Source of the DNA: Alphaproteobacteria bacterium
Lineage (GTDB): Bacteria > Pseudomonadota > Alphaproteobacteria > Micropepsales > Micropepsaceae
NCBI GenBank assembly: GCA_019245415.1
Contig: JAFARO010000003.1
Span: 62,001 to 126,000 of the forward strand
Length of the DNA stretch: 64,000 nt
Direction: 5' to 3'
Position numbers and translations under genes: made by a program. Below, piece by piece: positions 1 to 8,604 of this stretch (the stretch's first letter is position 1; each line of letters opens with the position of its first letter). The notes below the pieces were generated by a model. The model worked only from the letters and a program-made list of their open reading frames with translations, searched no databases and was not told the origin of the DNA.

Positions 1-1086
1 CTGCCCAAGCAATATGTGCCGCTGATGGGGAAGCCGGTGCTCCGTTGGAGCGTCGAGGCCTTTGCCGGCGTGGCGGACATGATCCAGGTCGTGATCGGCG
101 CGGATGACGCGCCGCGCTTCGCCGAAGCGCTGCGCGACGTCGCCGTTTTGCCGCCGCTGGCCGGCGGCGCCACGCGCCAGCATTCGGTGATGCACGGCCT
201 GGAAGCGCTGGCGCATCTGAAGCCGGATGCGGTGCTGATCCACGACGCAGCCCGCCCGCTCGTCGGGCGCAACACCATCGACGCGGTGATCGCGGCGCTG
301 GACGACGGCGCCGATGCGGCGGTGCCCCTGCTCTCCGTCGCGGACACCTTGCGGCGGCTGGACGACGGGCATTGGACCACGGTGCCGCGCGAGGGTGTGC
401 TGCGCGCGCAGACCCCGCAGGGCTTCCGCTTCGAGAAGATCCTCAAAGCGCACCGCGATCATAAGACATTGGCTTTGACGGACGACATGGCGCTGGCGGA
501 ACTGGCAGGCCTCGCCATCGTTCAAGTCTCCGGGGAGGAAACCAACCTGAAGATCACCACGCCACCGGATTTCGCATCCGCCGAGCGGCTGCTGTCGGCC
601 CGGCTCGGCGATGCGCGCACGGGCTTCGGCTTCGACGCGCACCGCTTCGTCGCCGGCGACCATGTCTGGCTCTGCGGCGTCAAGGTGCCGCATGAGCGCG
701 GCCTCGAAGGTCATTCCGATGCCGACGCCGGCCTGCATGCGCTGACGGACGCGATCCTCGGCGCCTGCGGCGAAGGCGACATAGGCGTGCATTTTCCGCC
801 GGGCGACGAACGTTGGCGCGGCGCTCCGTCTTGGAAATTCCTCGATCATGCGGCCGGCCTGGTCCACGCCAAAGGCGCCGCGGTCACCCATTGCGACGTC
901 ACCTTGATCTGCGAACGTCCCAAGATCGGGCCGCACCGAGAGGCGATGCGTGCGCGCGTCGCCGAAATCCTGAAGCTCGACGTATCGCGCGTCAGCGTGA
1001 AGGCAACCACGACGGAAGGCATGGGCTTCACCGGCCGCGGCGAAGGGCTCGCGGCGCAGGCGGTGGCGACGGTGCGGCTGCCATGA
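1..1086 (+). CDS. ispDF: Bifunctional IspD/IspF enzyme, 5' end cut by window edge
   Basis: Fused enzyme of the MEP isoprenoid pathway: the N-terminal half is MEP cytidylyltransferase (IspD) and the C-terminal half is MECDP synthase (IspF). The frame is open from base 1, so the true start and the IspD nucleotide-binding loop lie upstream; 361 residues are visible. IspD is recognised by IHDAARP at about visible residue 80 and by the TDD and TNLKITTP segments. IspF begins near residue 208 with GFGFDAHRF (metal ligands Asp and His) and HSDADAGLHALTDA, and ends with KATTTEGMGFTGRGEG. IspDF fusions are typical of Alphaproteobacteria. Its stop overlaps the start of pgpA (ATGA), so the genes are coupled. 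Confidence 0.96.
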   Translation: MPKQYVPLMGKPVLRWSVEAFAGVADMIQVVIGADDAPRFAEALRDVAVLPPLAGGATRQHSVMHGLEALAHLKPDAVLIHDAARPLVGRNTIDAVIAALDDGADAAVPLLSVADTLRRLDDGHWTTVPREGVLRAQTPQGFRFEKILKAHRDHKTLALTDDMALAELAGLAIVQVSGEETNLKITTPPDFASAERLLSARLGDARTGFGFDAHRFVAGDHVWLCGVKVPHERGLEGHSDADAGLHALTDAILGACGEGDIGVHFPPGDERWRGAPSWKFLDHAAGLVHAKGAAVTHCDVTLICERPKIGPHREAMRARVAEILKLDVSRVSVKATTTEGMGFTGRGEGLAAQAVATVRLP

Positions 1087-1544
1087 ACGCTGCGACCATG
1101 CCCGCCAACGTCGCGACCTTGTTCGGCCTCGGCCGCATCGGGTTTGCGCCGGGCACGCTGGGCAGTCTCGTCGCGCTTCCGGTCGCCTGGCTCGCGATGC
1201 GTCTGGCGGGGACGATCGGCCTGCTCGCGCTGTGCGCGGCGACCTCGATCCTGGCCGTCTGGGCGAGCGCGCACTACGCCAAGGCGCGCGAGACCCACGA
1301 TCCCTCCGAATGCATCATCGACGAAGTCGCCGGCCAGTTCCTCGCCTGCGCCTTGAGCCCGCTGTCGCTCACGGGTTTCGTCGCGGCTTTCGTCTTCTTC
1401 CGCCTCTTCGACATCTCCAAGCTGTGGCCGATCTCCGCGGTCGAACGCATCGAGGGCGGCGCCGGCATCGTCGGCGACGATCTGATCGCGGGATTGATGG
1501 CGGGCGTCGTCACGGCGGTGTTCGCGACGGCCGGCTTCCTGTGA
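1083..1544 (+). CDS. pgpA: Phosphatidylglycerophosphatase A
   Basis: Membrane phosphatase that dephosphorylates phosphatidylglycerophosphate to phosphatidylglycerol. The 153-residue product has the family signatures GRIGFAPGTLGSL near the N-terminus, HDPSECIIDEVAGQ in the middle and FRLFDISKLWP towards the end, with three to four hydrophobic stretches. The start is the ATG that overlaps the ispDF stop, and its own TGA overlaps the GTG of cinA, so ispDF-pgpA-cinA reads as one coupled operon. Length is normal for the family. Confidence 0.93.
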   Translation: MNAATMPANVATLFGLGRIGFAPGTLGSLVALPVAWLAMRLAGTIGLLALCAATSILAVWASAHYAKARETHDPSECIIDEVAGQFLACALSPLSLTGFVAAFVFFRLFDISKLWPISAVERIEGGAGIVGDDLIAGLMAGVVTAVFATAGFL

Positions 1545-2035
1545 CGTTTTTTTCCTCATCGCTGTTGCGCCTCGCCGAGGTCGTGATCGCGGAGGCCCGG
1601 GCGCGCAAGCTCCGCATCGCGACGGCGGAGAGCTGCACGGGAGGGCTGATCGGCGGGTTGCTCACGGAAATTCCCGGCTCGTCGGATGTCTTCGAGCGCG
1701 GCTTCATCGTCTATTCCAACCGCGCCAAGCAGGACATGCTGGGCGTTCCCGGCGATCTGATCGCTGACCAGGGCGCGGTGTCGGAAGCGGTGGCGCGCGC
1801 GATGGCGGAAGGTGCCGTTGAGAACGCGCACGCGCATATGGCCGTCGCCGTCACCGGCATCGCGGGCCCCGGCGGCGGCACCGGCCTGAAGCCGGTCGGC
1901 CTCGTCCACATCGCCGCCGCGCGCGAGAACCGCTCCATCCTGCACGAGGCGCATCGCTTCGGCGACATCGGCCGCACCGAAGTGCGCCTCAAGACCGTCG
2001 AGGCGGCGCTAGAGTTGCTACAACGGATGTTCTGA
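1541..2035 (+). CDS. cinA: CinA C-terminal-domain nicotinamide-nucleotide amidase
   Basis: Stand-alone CinA C-terminal domain (164 residues), the PncC-type amidase that deamidates NMN to nicotinate mononucleotide in pyridine nucleotide recycling. Signatures are TAESCTGG at residues 28-35, IVYSNRAKQDMLGVP around 56-70 and AVTGIAGPGGGT around 103-114. The GTG start overlaps the pgpA stop (GTGA). The 3' end overlaps the convergent ratA gene by 18 nt. The N-terminal competence/damage (MoCF-like) domain of full-length CinA is absent, which is common in this class. Confidence 0.9.
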   Translation: MTFFSSSLLRLAEVVIAEARARKLRIATAESCTGGLIGGLLTEIPGSSDVFERGFIVYSNRAKQDMLGVPGDLIADQGAVSEAVARAMAEGAVENAHAHMAVAVTGIAGPGGGTGLKPVGLVHIAAARENRSILHEAHRFGDIGRTEVRLKTVEAALELLQRMF

Positions 2036-2470
2036 AAGCGTCCGCGCCCGGTCCAGGAACGCATCGGTCATGCGGGCGAGGACGCGGCTGAAGGCAGAGC
2101 CCGCCACCGCGTTGAGAAGCGGGTTGCGGAATTCGAAGGCGATGTCGAAGTCGATCCGGCAGCCCTCGCCTTCCGGGACGAAGCGCCAATGGTTCTCGAG
2201 CTGGCGAAACGGACCCTCCGTCTGCACCACGTCGATGGTGCGGCTCTGCGGATCGAGCACGATGCGGCTGATGTAACTCTCCGAGAAGCGCGAGAAGCCG
2301 ACCTTCATCCGCGCGCTCAGGATCTCGCGGCCTTTCACCGTCTCGCGCCGCAGTACCTCAAGCTCGCCGACCCAGGGCAGGAATTTCGGATAGGCCTCGA
2401 CATCGGCGACGATCGCGTACATGCGGTCCGCCGAATAGGGAACGCGGCGCTGCTCGCGGTGCTGCGTCAC
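2018..2470 (-). CDS. ratA: RatA/Coq10-type START-like (SRPBCC) protein
   Basis: A 150-residue SRPBCC-fold protein of the RatA/COQ10 family. Family features are [22 protein letters not shown] at the N-terminus and the [10 protein letters not shown] segment near residue 88. Members are annotated as ribosome-association toxin RatA in E. coli or as coenzyme Q-binding Coq10-like proteins; no RatB partner is adjacent, so a Coq10-like lipid-binding role is at least as likely. The ATG overlaps the lipA stop (ATGA), so it is translated from the lipA message. lipA-ratA adjacency is common in Alphaproteobacteria. Confidence 0.9.
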   Translation of the reverse strand: MTQHREQRRVPYSADRMYAIVADVEAYPKFLPWVGELEVLRRETVKGREILSARMKVGFSRFSESYISRIVLDPQSRTIDVVQTEGPFRQLENHWRFVPEGEGCRIDFDIAFEFRNPLLNAVAGSAFSRVLARMTDAFLDRARTLSEHPL

Positions 2471-3405
2471 GCGGTCTGCTGCCGCGCCGCCTTGAGCGCG
2501 GCGAAATCGCTGTCGGCATGATACGACGAGCGCGTCAGCGGCGATGCCGAGACCATCAGGAATCCCTTGGCGCGCGCGATCTGCTCCAGCGCCTTGAACT
2601 CGTCCGGCGTCCAGAAGCGCTCGAGCGGCGCATGCTTCCTCGTCGGCTGCAGGTACTGGCCGATGGTGAGGAAATCGACCCCGGCGGCGCGCAGATCGTC
2701 CATCACCTGCATGATCTCCTCACGGCTCTCGCCCAGCCCCACCATCAGTCCCGATTTGGTGAAGCCGTCCGGCGCCAGCTCCTTCGCCCGCTCCAGCAGG
2801 CGCAGCGAGGCGTAGTAGCGCGCGCCCGGCCTGACGGAGAGATAGAGCCGCGGCACGGTTTCGAGATTGTGGTTGAAAACATCCGGCCGCGCCTCCATCA
2901 CGACGTCGAGCGCGCCGTCCTTGCGCAGGAAGTCCGGCGTCAGCACTTCGATGCTGGTGCCGGGACTCCTATGCCGGATCGCGCGAATGGTCTGCGCGAA
3001 ATGACCGGCGCCGCCATCGGCAAGATCGTCGCGATCGACCGAGGTGACGACCACGTGCTTGAGGTCCAATTGCGCCACCGCGCGCGCGACGTTCTCGGGC
3101 TCATCGGCGTCGAGCGGGCCGGGCAAGCCGGTCTTGACGTTGCAGAAGGCGCAGGCGCGCGTGCAGGTGTCGCCCAGGATCATCATCGTGGCATGGCGAT
3201 GGGTCCAGCACTCGCCGATGTTCGGACAGGCCGCTTCCTCGCAGACAGTGTGAAGCCCGTGTTCGCGCACGATAGCCCGGGTCTGGGCATATTCGCGGCT
3301 GACGGGCGCCTTGACCCGGATCCAGTCCGGCTTCCTCAGCACGGGACTGTCCGGGCGATGGGCCTTTTCGGGGTGACGATGCGTGCGGTCGAGGACGACG
3401 GTCAT
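2467..3405 (-). CDS. lipA: Lipoyl synthase
   Basis: Radical-SAM enzyme that inserts two sulfurs into protein-bound octanoyl groups to make the lipoyl cofactor of 2-oxoacid dehydrogenases. With the start at 3405 (312 residues) the auxiliary cluster cysteines are C55, C60 and C66 ([13 protein letters not shown]), the radical-SAM cysteines are C81, C85 and C88 (CTRACAFC), and a conserved C-terminal RSSYHAD supplies the serine ligand. An upstream in-frame start at 3480 would add 25 residues unlike the family, so 3405 is preferred. A TATATA -10 lies only 6 nt before this ATG, which points to a leaderless message. Confidence 0.95.
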   Translation of the reverse strand: MTVVLDRTHRHPEKAHRPDSPVLRKPDWIRVKAPVSREYAQTRAIVREHGLHTVCEEAACPNIGECWTHRHATMMILGDTCTRACAFCNVKTGLPGPLDADEPENVARAVAQLDLKHVVVTSVDRDDLADGGAGHFAQTIRAIRHRSPGTSIEVLTPDFLRKDGALDVVMEARPDVFNHNLETVPRLYLSVRPGARYYASLRLLERAKELAPDGFTKSGLMVGLGESREEIMQVMDDLRAAGVDFLTIGQYLQPTRKHAPLERFWTPDEFKALEQIARAKGFLMVSASPLTRSSYHADSDFAALKAARQQTA

Positions 3406-3411
3406 GGGTTC

Positions 3412-3440
3412 TATATAGGGCGAACCGCCGCGCGGTTCAC
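3412..3440 (-). promoter_or_regulatory. Candidate promoter of lipA, possibly leaderless
   Basis: On the minus strand a weak -35 GTGAAC (3435-3440) is followed after 17 nt by TATATA (3412-3417). The lipA ATG begins at 3405, so transcription would start at or next to the start codon. No Shine-Dalgarno sequence precedes that ATG, which fits. Confidence 0.45.
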
Positions 3441-3570
3441 CTGACATTTCGGCACAGCAGGCTGGCGCGATCGTCTGCACCTCGTGACCTGATTTTGACC
3501 CTCCTTCCGGCTAGGCTTAAGTTCCCGCCAATAGCGCGGCGGCCGAACCGCCGGTCCATGGGAGGACGAA

Positions 3571-5160
3571 TTGACCTTAGCCACCGTCGCCGCAGCGTCC
3601 GGCGAGGATGTGTGTCCTTTCGATATGTCGACCACGGACAATTCGGTGTTCCGCGCCTTCGCAGCCGCCCGCTCGCGCTTCGGCGGGCGCAGGGTCTGCG
3701 TCATCGACATCGACGACAGCGAGCGCAGCTATGACGATTTGATGCGCGGCGCGCTGGCGCTGGGCCATGCGCTGAAGAAGGGCACCGGGCGCGGCGAGCG
3801 CATCGGCGTGATGCTGCCGACCGGGGCGGGCGCCATCGCGACCTTTCTGGCGGTGACGGCCTATGGCCGCGTTCCGGCGATGATCAATTTCACCTCGGGC
3901 GCGGCGGCGATCAAATCGGCGCTGCGCACGGCGCAGGTGAAGAAGATCGCGACCGCGCGGCGGCTGATCGACATGGCGGGGCTGCAGAGCCTGGTCGACG
4001 AGCTCGCGCAGAATTTCGAGATCGTCTATCTCGAAGACGTCCGCGCCAATCTGTCGATCCTCGACAAGGCGGTCGCCGCGGTCGGTCAGTTCGTTCCCGG
4101 CCTGGTCAGCATCGGCGTCGGACCGGATACGCCCGCGGTCATCCTGTTCACCTCCGGCACGGAGGGCGAACCCAAGGGTGTGGCGCTGTCGCACCGCAAC
4201 CTGCTCGCAAACGTCGAGCAGGTGCGCGTGCATCTGGCACTGTATTCCTCCGACGTGCTGCTCAATCCCCTCCCCGCCTTCCACTGTTTCGGTCTCACGG
4301 TCGGCTCGCTGATGCCGCCGCTTCTGGGATTGAAAGTCGTTTGCCATCCGACGCCCTTGCAGCCCAAGGAGATCGTCAACCGCATCCGCCGCCATCAGGC
4401 GACCATCCTGGTCTCGACCGACACCTTCATCACCCAATACGCGCGCGTCGGCGAACCGGGCGATCTGAAGTCGCTGCGGCTCACGGTGTGCGGCGCGGAA
4501 CGACTGCGCGACGAGACGCGCGCATTGCTGCGCAAGAAGCACGGCATCGAATTGCTCGAGGGCTATGGCGTCACCGAGACCTCGCCGGTGATCGCCGCGA
4601 ACCGGCCCGGCGCCAATCGCCCGGGCACGGTCGGACAGCTGATGGCCGACATGCAGTACCGCCTCGAACCGGTCGAAGGCATTCCCAATGCCGGGCGGCT
4701 GGTGGTGAAGGGGCCGAACGTGATGCTGGGCTATCTCAAGCCCGACGCTCCCGGAAAGATCGTGCCGCCCGAAGGGGGCTGGCACGATACCGGCGACGTG
4801 GTCTCCGTCGACGAGGACGGCTACATCGCGATCAAGGGCCGCCTCAAGCGCTTCGCCAAGATCGGCGGCGAGTCCGTGTCGCTCGCGGTGGTGGAGAGTT
4901 GCGCCAGCGCGCTGTGGCCGGAATACAGCCACGCCGCCATCACCGTTCCCGACGGCCGCAAGGGCGAGCAGATCGTGCTCGTCACCACCAATCCCGAAGC
5001 CAACCGCCACGACCTCGTCGGTTGGGCGCACAATCACGGCGTCTCGGAGCTCGCCATTCCCCGCCGCGTGATCCACGTCGACGACATTCCGGTGCTCGGC
5101 ACCGGCAAGACCGATTACGTCAAGGTGCAGGCGACCGTCGCGCTCACTGCCACGGAATAA
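3571..5160 (+). CDS. Aas-type AMP-binding acyl-ACP/acyl-CoA ligase
   Basis: A 529-residue adenylate-forming ligase most like the synthetase domain of the bifunctional Aas protein, which activates fatty acids for phospholipid re-acylation. Motifs: FTSGTEGEPKGVALSH (P-loop) near residue 193, GYGVTETSPV near 331, HDTGDVVSVDEDGYI near 405, GRLKRFAKIGGESVSL, and GTGKTDYVK with the catalytic lysine near 512. The acyltransferase and MFS domains of full Aas are absent and are not found elsewhere in the window. The TTG start is supported by GGAGG 6 nt upstream; an ATG at 3625 is the alternative. A generic acyl-CoA ligase role cannot be excluded. Confidence 0.85.
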   Translation: MTLATVAAASGEDVCPFDMSTTDNSVFRAFAAARSRFGGRRVCVIDIDDSERSYDDLMRGALALGHALKKGTGRGERIGVMLPTGAGAIATFLAVTAYGRVPAMINFTSGAAAIKSALRTAQVKKIATARRLIDMAGLQSLVDELAQNFEIVYLEDVRANLSILDKAVAAVGQFVPGLVSIGVGPDTPAVILFTSGTEGEPKGVALSHRNLLANVEQVRVHLALYSSDVLLNPLPAFHCFGLTVGSLMPPLLGLKVVCHPTPLQPKEIVNRIRRHQATILVSTDTFITQYARVGEPGDLKSLRLTVCGAERLRDETRALLRKKHGIELLEGYGVTETSPVIAANRPGANRPGTVGQLMADMQYRLEPVEGIPNAGRLVVKGPNVMLGYLKPDAPGKIVPPEGGWHDTGDVVSVDEDGYIAIKGRLKRFAKIGGESVSLAVVESCASALWPEYSHAAITVPDGRKGEQIVLVTTNPEANRHDLVGWAHNHGVSELAIPRRVIHVDDIPVLGTGKTDYVKVQATVALTATE

Positions 5161-5163
5161 GTC

Positions 5164-6531
5164 TCACCTCCGCCTGCGTCCGCCGCGATCGTCGAGGAAG
5201 ACCGTTTCGTAGCGGTGCAGGACGATGCGCTGTCCCTGCAACGCCACGCCGAGATCGGACGCGGTCTTGTTCACCAGCATGATGCACCCCGGCGCCGCCA
5301 GAACGCCGACATACGCGGACTCTTCGCGTTCGCCGCGCAGCATCGCACCGAGCGGGAAGCAGCGCTCGAAATTGTCCAAGACGTCATAGGCCGGGAACGG
5401 CTTGCCGCCATCGGATTCGCGCGTGTCGCTCCACAGGCTTTCCTGATCGCCCTCATAAGCCTTGGAGGCGTCGCCTTCCGGCGTCCAGCGCAGCGCCACG
5501 TCGGCATTCGGCGCCAGCGCGATGAGCGATTGTGCCAACAGCGCCGCCTGCTCGTCATGCGGCAGGGTGCCGGTGTATGTGCCAGGCGTCTCCGGCGCGG
5601 CGTACCACTCCGCCCACCACAGCGGCAGATTGCTGCGGCTGCGGATCCAGCGCGAGGCATCGGCATAGAACGCCTCGCTGGCGAACAGGTCGCCCGGTAT
5701 GCCGTCACGGTCGCGCACCGTGCCGTCGACGGCGATGAAGTCGGCGCCGTGCTTGTTGCGCAGCCAGTAATCGACGACGTCGAGCGTGCCGCCCATGACC
5801 GCGCCGTAGGGCCCGCGGATGGGCGAGGCCTCGGCCTGTGCCGCGAGAAGCTTGCCGATCGGCACATAAGGTCCACCGACTTTGATCTCCGGCGATACCG
5901 ATTTCAGCGCGTCGTAGACCTTGTTGTAGAAGGCCGTGTACCCCTCGCCGTCCCAGCGGTGCTGGGCGGGATTCCAGAAGCCGCGGATCTCCGACCAGAC
6001 GAGATAGTGCTTGACCTGCGGATAGCGCAGCGCGATCCGCCGCGCGAGTTCGGCGAAATCCGCGTAGTGCTCCGGACGCGGCGGCTCCGCCTGACGCGTC
6101 CAGTCGGTGGTTCCGGGCGCAGCCCCCTTCATCCAGTCGGGCGCGCAGCACAGCGTAATGACGGGCGTACTTCCGGTTTCGCGCACCAGCGCCATGCGCT
6201 TGTCCAGATAGGAAAAGTCGAACCGACCCGAAGCCGGCTCCGGGTTGGGCGCGTGCATGCTCATAATCCAGATGTCCGCGTAGCCATGCAGGTTCGCCAG
6301 CAATGCCACCGCGCGGCGTCGCGCTTGCGGCTGACCGGTATCGCCGGCGGAATCCATGACCAGCGAAACGCCGAGCTTCAGCCGCATCGGTCCCAGCGGC
6401 TGGTCGGGATGGACGGCGACCGTATGGAGGCCGCCATAAGGCTGCGGAACCCTGAGCGGAGCTTCGGCCGCGCCGAGCGCGACCGCGGAGAGGAAAAGGC
6501 CGCAAGCGGCCCAAGGCAATGATTTCAGCAC
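5164..6531 (-). CDS. Secreted GH39-like glycoside hydrolase
   Basis: A 455-residue exported (beta/alpha)8-barrel protein resembling GH39 family enzymes. From the GTG at 6531 it has a signal peptide (hydrophobic stretch to about residue 24, ending ALGAAEA), then YLVWSEIRGFWNP with the candidate acid/base Glu near 180 and LPLWWAEWYAAP with the candidate nucleophile Glu near 308. GAAAGGA lies 7-8 nt before the GTG. An upstream frame to 6630 lacks family-like sequence. The substrate is not evident (xylosidase- or iduronidase-like activities are known in the family). It is transcribed divergently from a PadR regulator, a plausible controller. Confidence 0.75.
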   Translation of the reverse strand: MLKSLPWAACGLFLSAVALGAAEAPLRVPQPYGGLHTVAVHPDQPLGPMRLKLGVSLVMDSAGDTGQPQARRRAVALLANLHGYADIWIMSMHAPNPEPASGRFDFSYLDKRMALVRETGSTPVITLCCAPDWMKGAAPGTTDWTRQAEPPRPEHYADFAELARRIALRYPQVKHYLVWSEIRGFWNPAQHRWDGEGYTAFYNKVYDALKSVSPEIKVGGPYVPIGKLLAAQAEASPIRGPYGAVMGGTLDVVDYWLRNKHGADFIAVDGTVRDRDGIPGDLFASEAFYADASRWIRSRSNLPLWWAEWYAAPETPGTYTGTLPHDEQAALLAQSLIALAPNADVALRWTPEGDASKAYEGDQESLWSDTRESDGGKPFPAYDVLDNFERCFPLGAMLRGEREESAYVGVLAAPGCIMLVNKTASDLGVALQGQRIVLHRYETVFLDDRGGRRRR

Positions 6532-6616
6532 GTTCAAATCCTTTCGCAGTCTGCCGTCTCTAAACGTACGACTGGCACACCGCGTCGCCGACCATCGCCG
6601 GCGAAGATGGACGATT

Positions 6617-6703
6617 TGTAACTGTAACATTAAGTCGACGGAATTATGTGCATCTCCCTTATATAGGGGACTTGCATATAGCGAACTTCATGCTAGATGT
6701 AAC
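6617..6703. promoter_or_regulatory. Divergent control region with TGTAAC repeats and TATATA boxes
   Basis: The 206 bp between the GH39-like gene and the PadR gene holds three direct TGTAAC copies (6617-6622, 6623-6628, 6698-6703) around two A/T-rich boxes, TATATA (6660-6665) and CATATA (6675-6680), either of which could be a -10. The spacing suggests operator sites for the adjacent PadR repressor, but this is inference. Confidence 0.35.
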
Positions 6704-6737
6704 TCCGCAATAGTTGGGAGGCGGAAAGCGGCGCGTC

Positions 6738-7139
6738 GTGCCACCAGAGTCCGACTACACCCGCAAATTCCGTAAGGAACTCATGGCCGGGCTTTCATCG
6801 CTCGTCCTCCTGGCCGTTCTCGCCCGCGCGGGCCGGGAGATGTATGGATACGAGATCGCCAAGGCGGTGAAAGCCGAGGGCGAAGGCGGGCTGATCTTCA
6901 AGCAGGGCGCCATTTATCCGGTGCTGCGCTCGCTGCATGCGACCGGACTGCTCGAGAGCCGGGTCGAGGCGTCGGCGTTCGGGCCGCCGCGGCGCTACTA
7001 CAACATCACCGAAAGCGGCCGGCGGGCGCTGGCCGAATGGCAGTTCGCCTGGCGCGACATGCGCGAGTTCGTCGACGACGCGCTCAAGGGCGGCGGCATG
7101 GTGCAGGGAACGGCGTATGAGCCCCAGCCCTCGGCCTGA
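6738..7139 (+). CDS. PadR-family transcriptional regulator
   Basis: Winged-helix repressor of about 133 residues. The family pattern RKELMAGLSSLVLLAVL, YGYEIAKAV, GAIYPVLRSLHATGLLESR and RRYYNITESGRRALAEW is complete. The GTG at 6738 keeps the usual N-terminal helix; an ATG at 6783 with AAGGA just upstream is an alternative that would shorten it by 15 residues. It overlaps the next gene by 23 nt, so the two are translated together. PadR regulators commonly pair with membrane proteins carrying a HAAS/DUF1700-type domain, as here. Confidence 0.9.
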   Translation: MPPESDYTRKFRKELMAGLSSLVLLAVLARAGREMYGYEIAKAVKAEGEGGLIFKQGAIYPVLRSLHATGLLESRVEASAFGPPRRYYNITESGRRALAEWQFAWRDMREFVDDALKGGGMVQGTAYEPQPSA

Positions 7140-8022
7140 AACCGTCCGAGCCTATCTGGACGAGCTGCGCCGCGCGCTCAAAGGCGCGCCGCCGGGGCTG
7201 ATCGCGGACGCGCTGGCCGATACCGAAGACCATCTCAACAACGAAATCGCCCACCAACCCGACATTGCCGAATCCCAGATCCTGGCGAGCGTCATCGACG
7301 TCTACGGCACGCCGCAAGAAATCGCAGAGGAGTATCGAGACATGGAAGCAACCATCGGCGGACCCTTTCCCAAGAGCGATTCCGCCCCGGAGCGCCGCTA
7401 CGGCTTCTTCAACGTCATTTCGGATCCGCGCACCTATGGCGCGCTGCTCTACATGCTGTTGTCGCTGATCACCGGCATCTTCTACTTCACCTGGACGGTG
7501 ACCGGCATCGCGCTGTCCCTCGGCCTCGCCATCCTCATCATCGGCATTCCGTTCGCGCTGCTGTTCATCGGTTCGATCCGCGTGCTCAGCCACGTCGAGG
7601 GCCGCATCGTGGAAGGCTTGCTCGGCGTGCGCATGCCGCGTCGCCTGCCGCCGGCAACCGCGGCCGACGAGACCATCTGGGCGCGCATCAAGGACGGTCT
7701 CAGCGACAGCCGCACCTGGTCGTCGATGTTCTATTTCCTGCTCAAGCTTCCGCTCGGCATCGCCTATTTCGTGATCGCGATCACCGGTCTGAGCGTGTCC
7801 CTCGGGATCACGGCGGGCTCGATCTATGCGCTGATCACCAATGATGCCGGTCACATCCGCGTCGACGACGTGCCCTGGCTCGACCACCTGCTGCACACCG
7901 CGCCCGGCCTGATTTTGTTCGCGCTGTTCGGCGTGCTGCTGTTCTTCGTGGTGCTGCACATCGCGCGCGGCATCGGCTGGCTGCACGGCCGCATCGCGGA
8001 AGTTCTGCTGGTCAGGCTCTGA
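7117..8022 (+). CDS. HAAS/DUF1700-like plus duplicated sensor-type membrane protein
   Basis: A 301-residue integral membrane protein, likely the signal-input partner of the upstream PadR repressor. Residues 1-75 form a soluble helical domain (LDELRRALKGAP ... DTEDHLNNEI ... YGTPQEIAEEY) of the kind encoded next to padR genes. The rest contains two similar units: one starts SDPRTYGALLYMLLSL near residue 105 and ends HVEGRIVEGLLGVRM; the second starts SDSRTWSSMFYFLLKL near 200 and ends LHGRIAEVLLVRL. Each has two to three membrane segments and resembles the Sensor module of actinobacterial histidine kinases, but no kinase domain follows. The ligand is unknown. Confidence 0.75.
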   Translation: MSPSPRPETVRAYLDELRRALKGAPPGLIADALADTEDHLNNEIAHQPDIAESQILASVIDVYGTPQEIAEEYRDMEATIGGPFPKSDSAPERRYGFFNVISDPRTYGALLYMLLSLITGIFYFTWTVTGIALSLGLAILIIGIPFALLFIGSIRVLSHVEGRIVEGLLGVRMPRRLPPATAADETIWARIKDGLSDSRTWSSMFYFLLKLPLGIAYFVIAITGLSVSLGITAGSIYALITNDAGHIRVDDVPWLDHLLHTAPGLILFALFGVLLFFVVLHIARGIGWLHGRIAEVLLVRL

Positions 8023-8040
8023 GCGACAACTCGGGGCGGC

Positions 8041-8604
8041 TCAAATACCCGCCGGGAACACCTTGGAATGCTGGGCGCAGACGCGCGCGATCGAGTCCAC
8101 GGGGTTTTCGGTGAAGCCGCTCTTGGGATAGGCGCAGAAGAGCACGAAGGATTCCTGCTCGCACATTTGTTGCCAAAGGTGCTCCAGCCGCACCGTCGCG
8201 GCGCAATGGCCCTTGGCCCACATGACGGCCACCATCTCGCCGAAGGCGCGGACGCGACGGCCGCCGCGTCCGGCGCGGGCGAGAATCCCGCGCACCATGG
8301 TTCTGAACTTGTCCTGCTCCGGCCAGCCATCCACCATGAACTGGGCAAGCGTTTGCTCGGCATCCAGCAACAGCAGATCGTCGTCCTCGATCGCTGCGTC
8401 GGCATCCAGGCCGTCGGCGTCCAGACGGCCTTTGAGTTCGTGCAGATGGTTGGGCGTGGCGATGACCACGGCGCCCTCGTCCTGCCTGAGCGCGCCGGCG
8501 ACAAAGCCGGTGAGGGTATCCATGAACACGTCGTCGGCTTCATAGACCTGGACGAAATGCTCGCAGGCCGACATCTCGGCCCAGAAGGCATGTCGCTCGC
8601 TCAT
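8041..8604 (-). CDS. MEDS-domain protein
   Basis: A 187-residue soluble protein resembling the MEDS (methanogen/methylotroph DcmR sensory) domain, a P-loop-less relative of RecA/KaiC-like folds. Supporting segments are EHFVQVYEADDVFMDTLTGF, GAVVIATPNHLHELKGRL, DDLLLLDAEQTLAQFMVDGWP and VRAFGEMVAVMWAKGH. In other bacteria the domain is fused to regulators or histidine kinases; here it stands alone. Its ATG overlaps the stop of the 64-residue gene upstream (ATGA). Function is unknown; an anti-sigma or stress-sensory role is conceivable but unsupported by context. Confidence 0.75.
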   Translation of the reverse strand: MSERHAFWAEMSACEHFVQVYEADDVFMDTLTGFVAGALRQDEGAVVIATPNHLHELKGRLDADGLDADAAIEDDDLLLLDAEQTLAQFMVDGWPEQDKFRTMVRGILARAGRGGRRVRAFGEMVAVMWAKGHCAATVRLEHLWQQMCEQESFVLFCAYPKSGFTENPVDSIARVCAQHSKVFPAGI

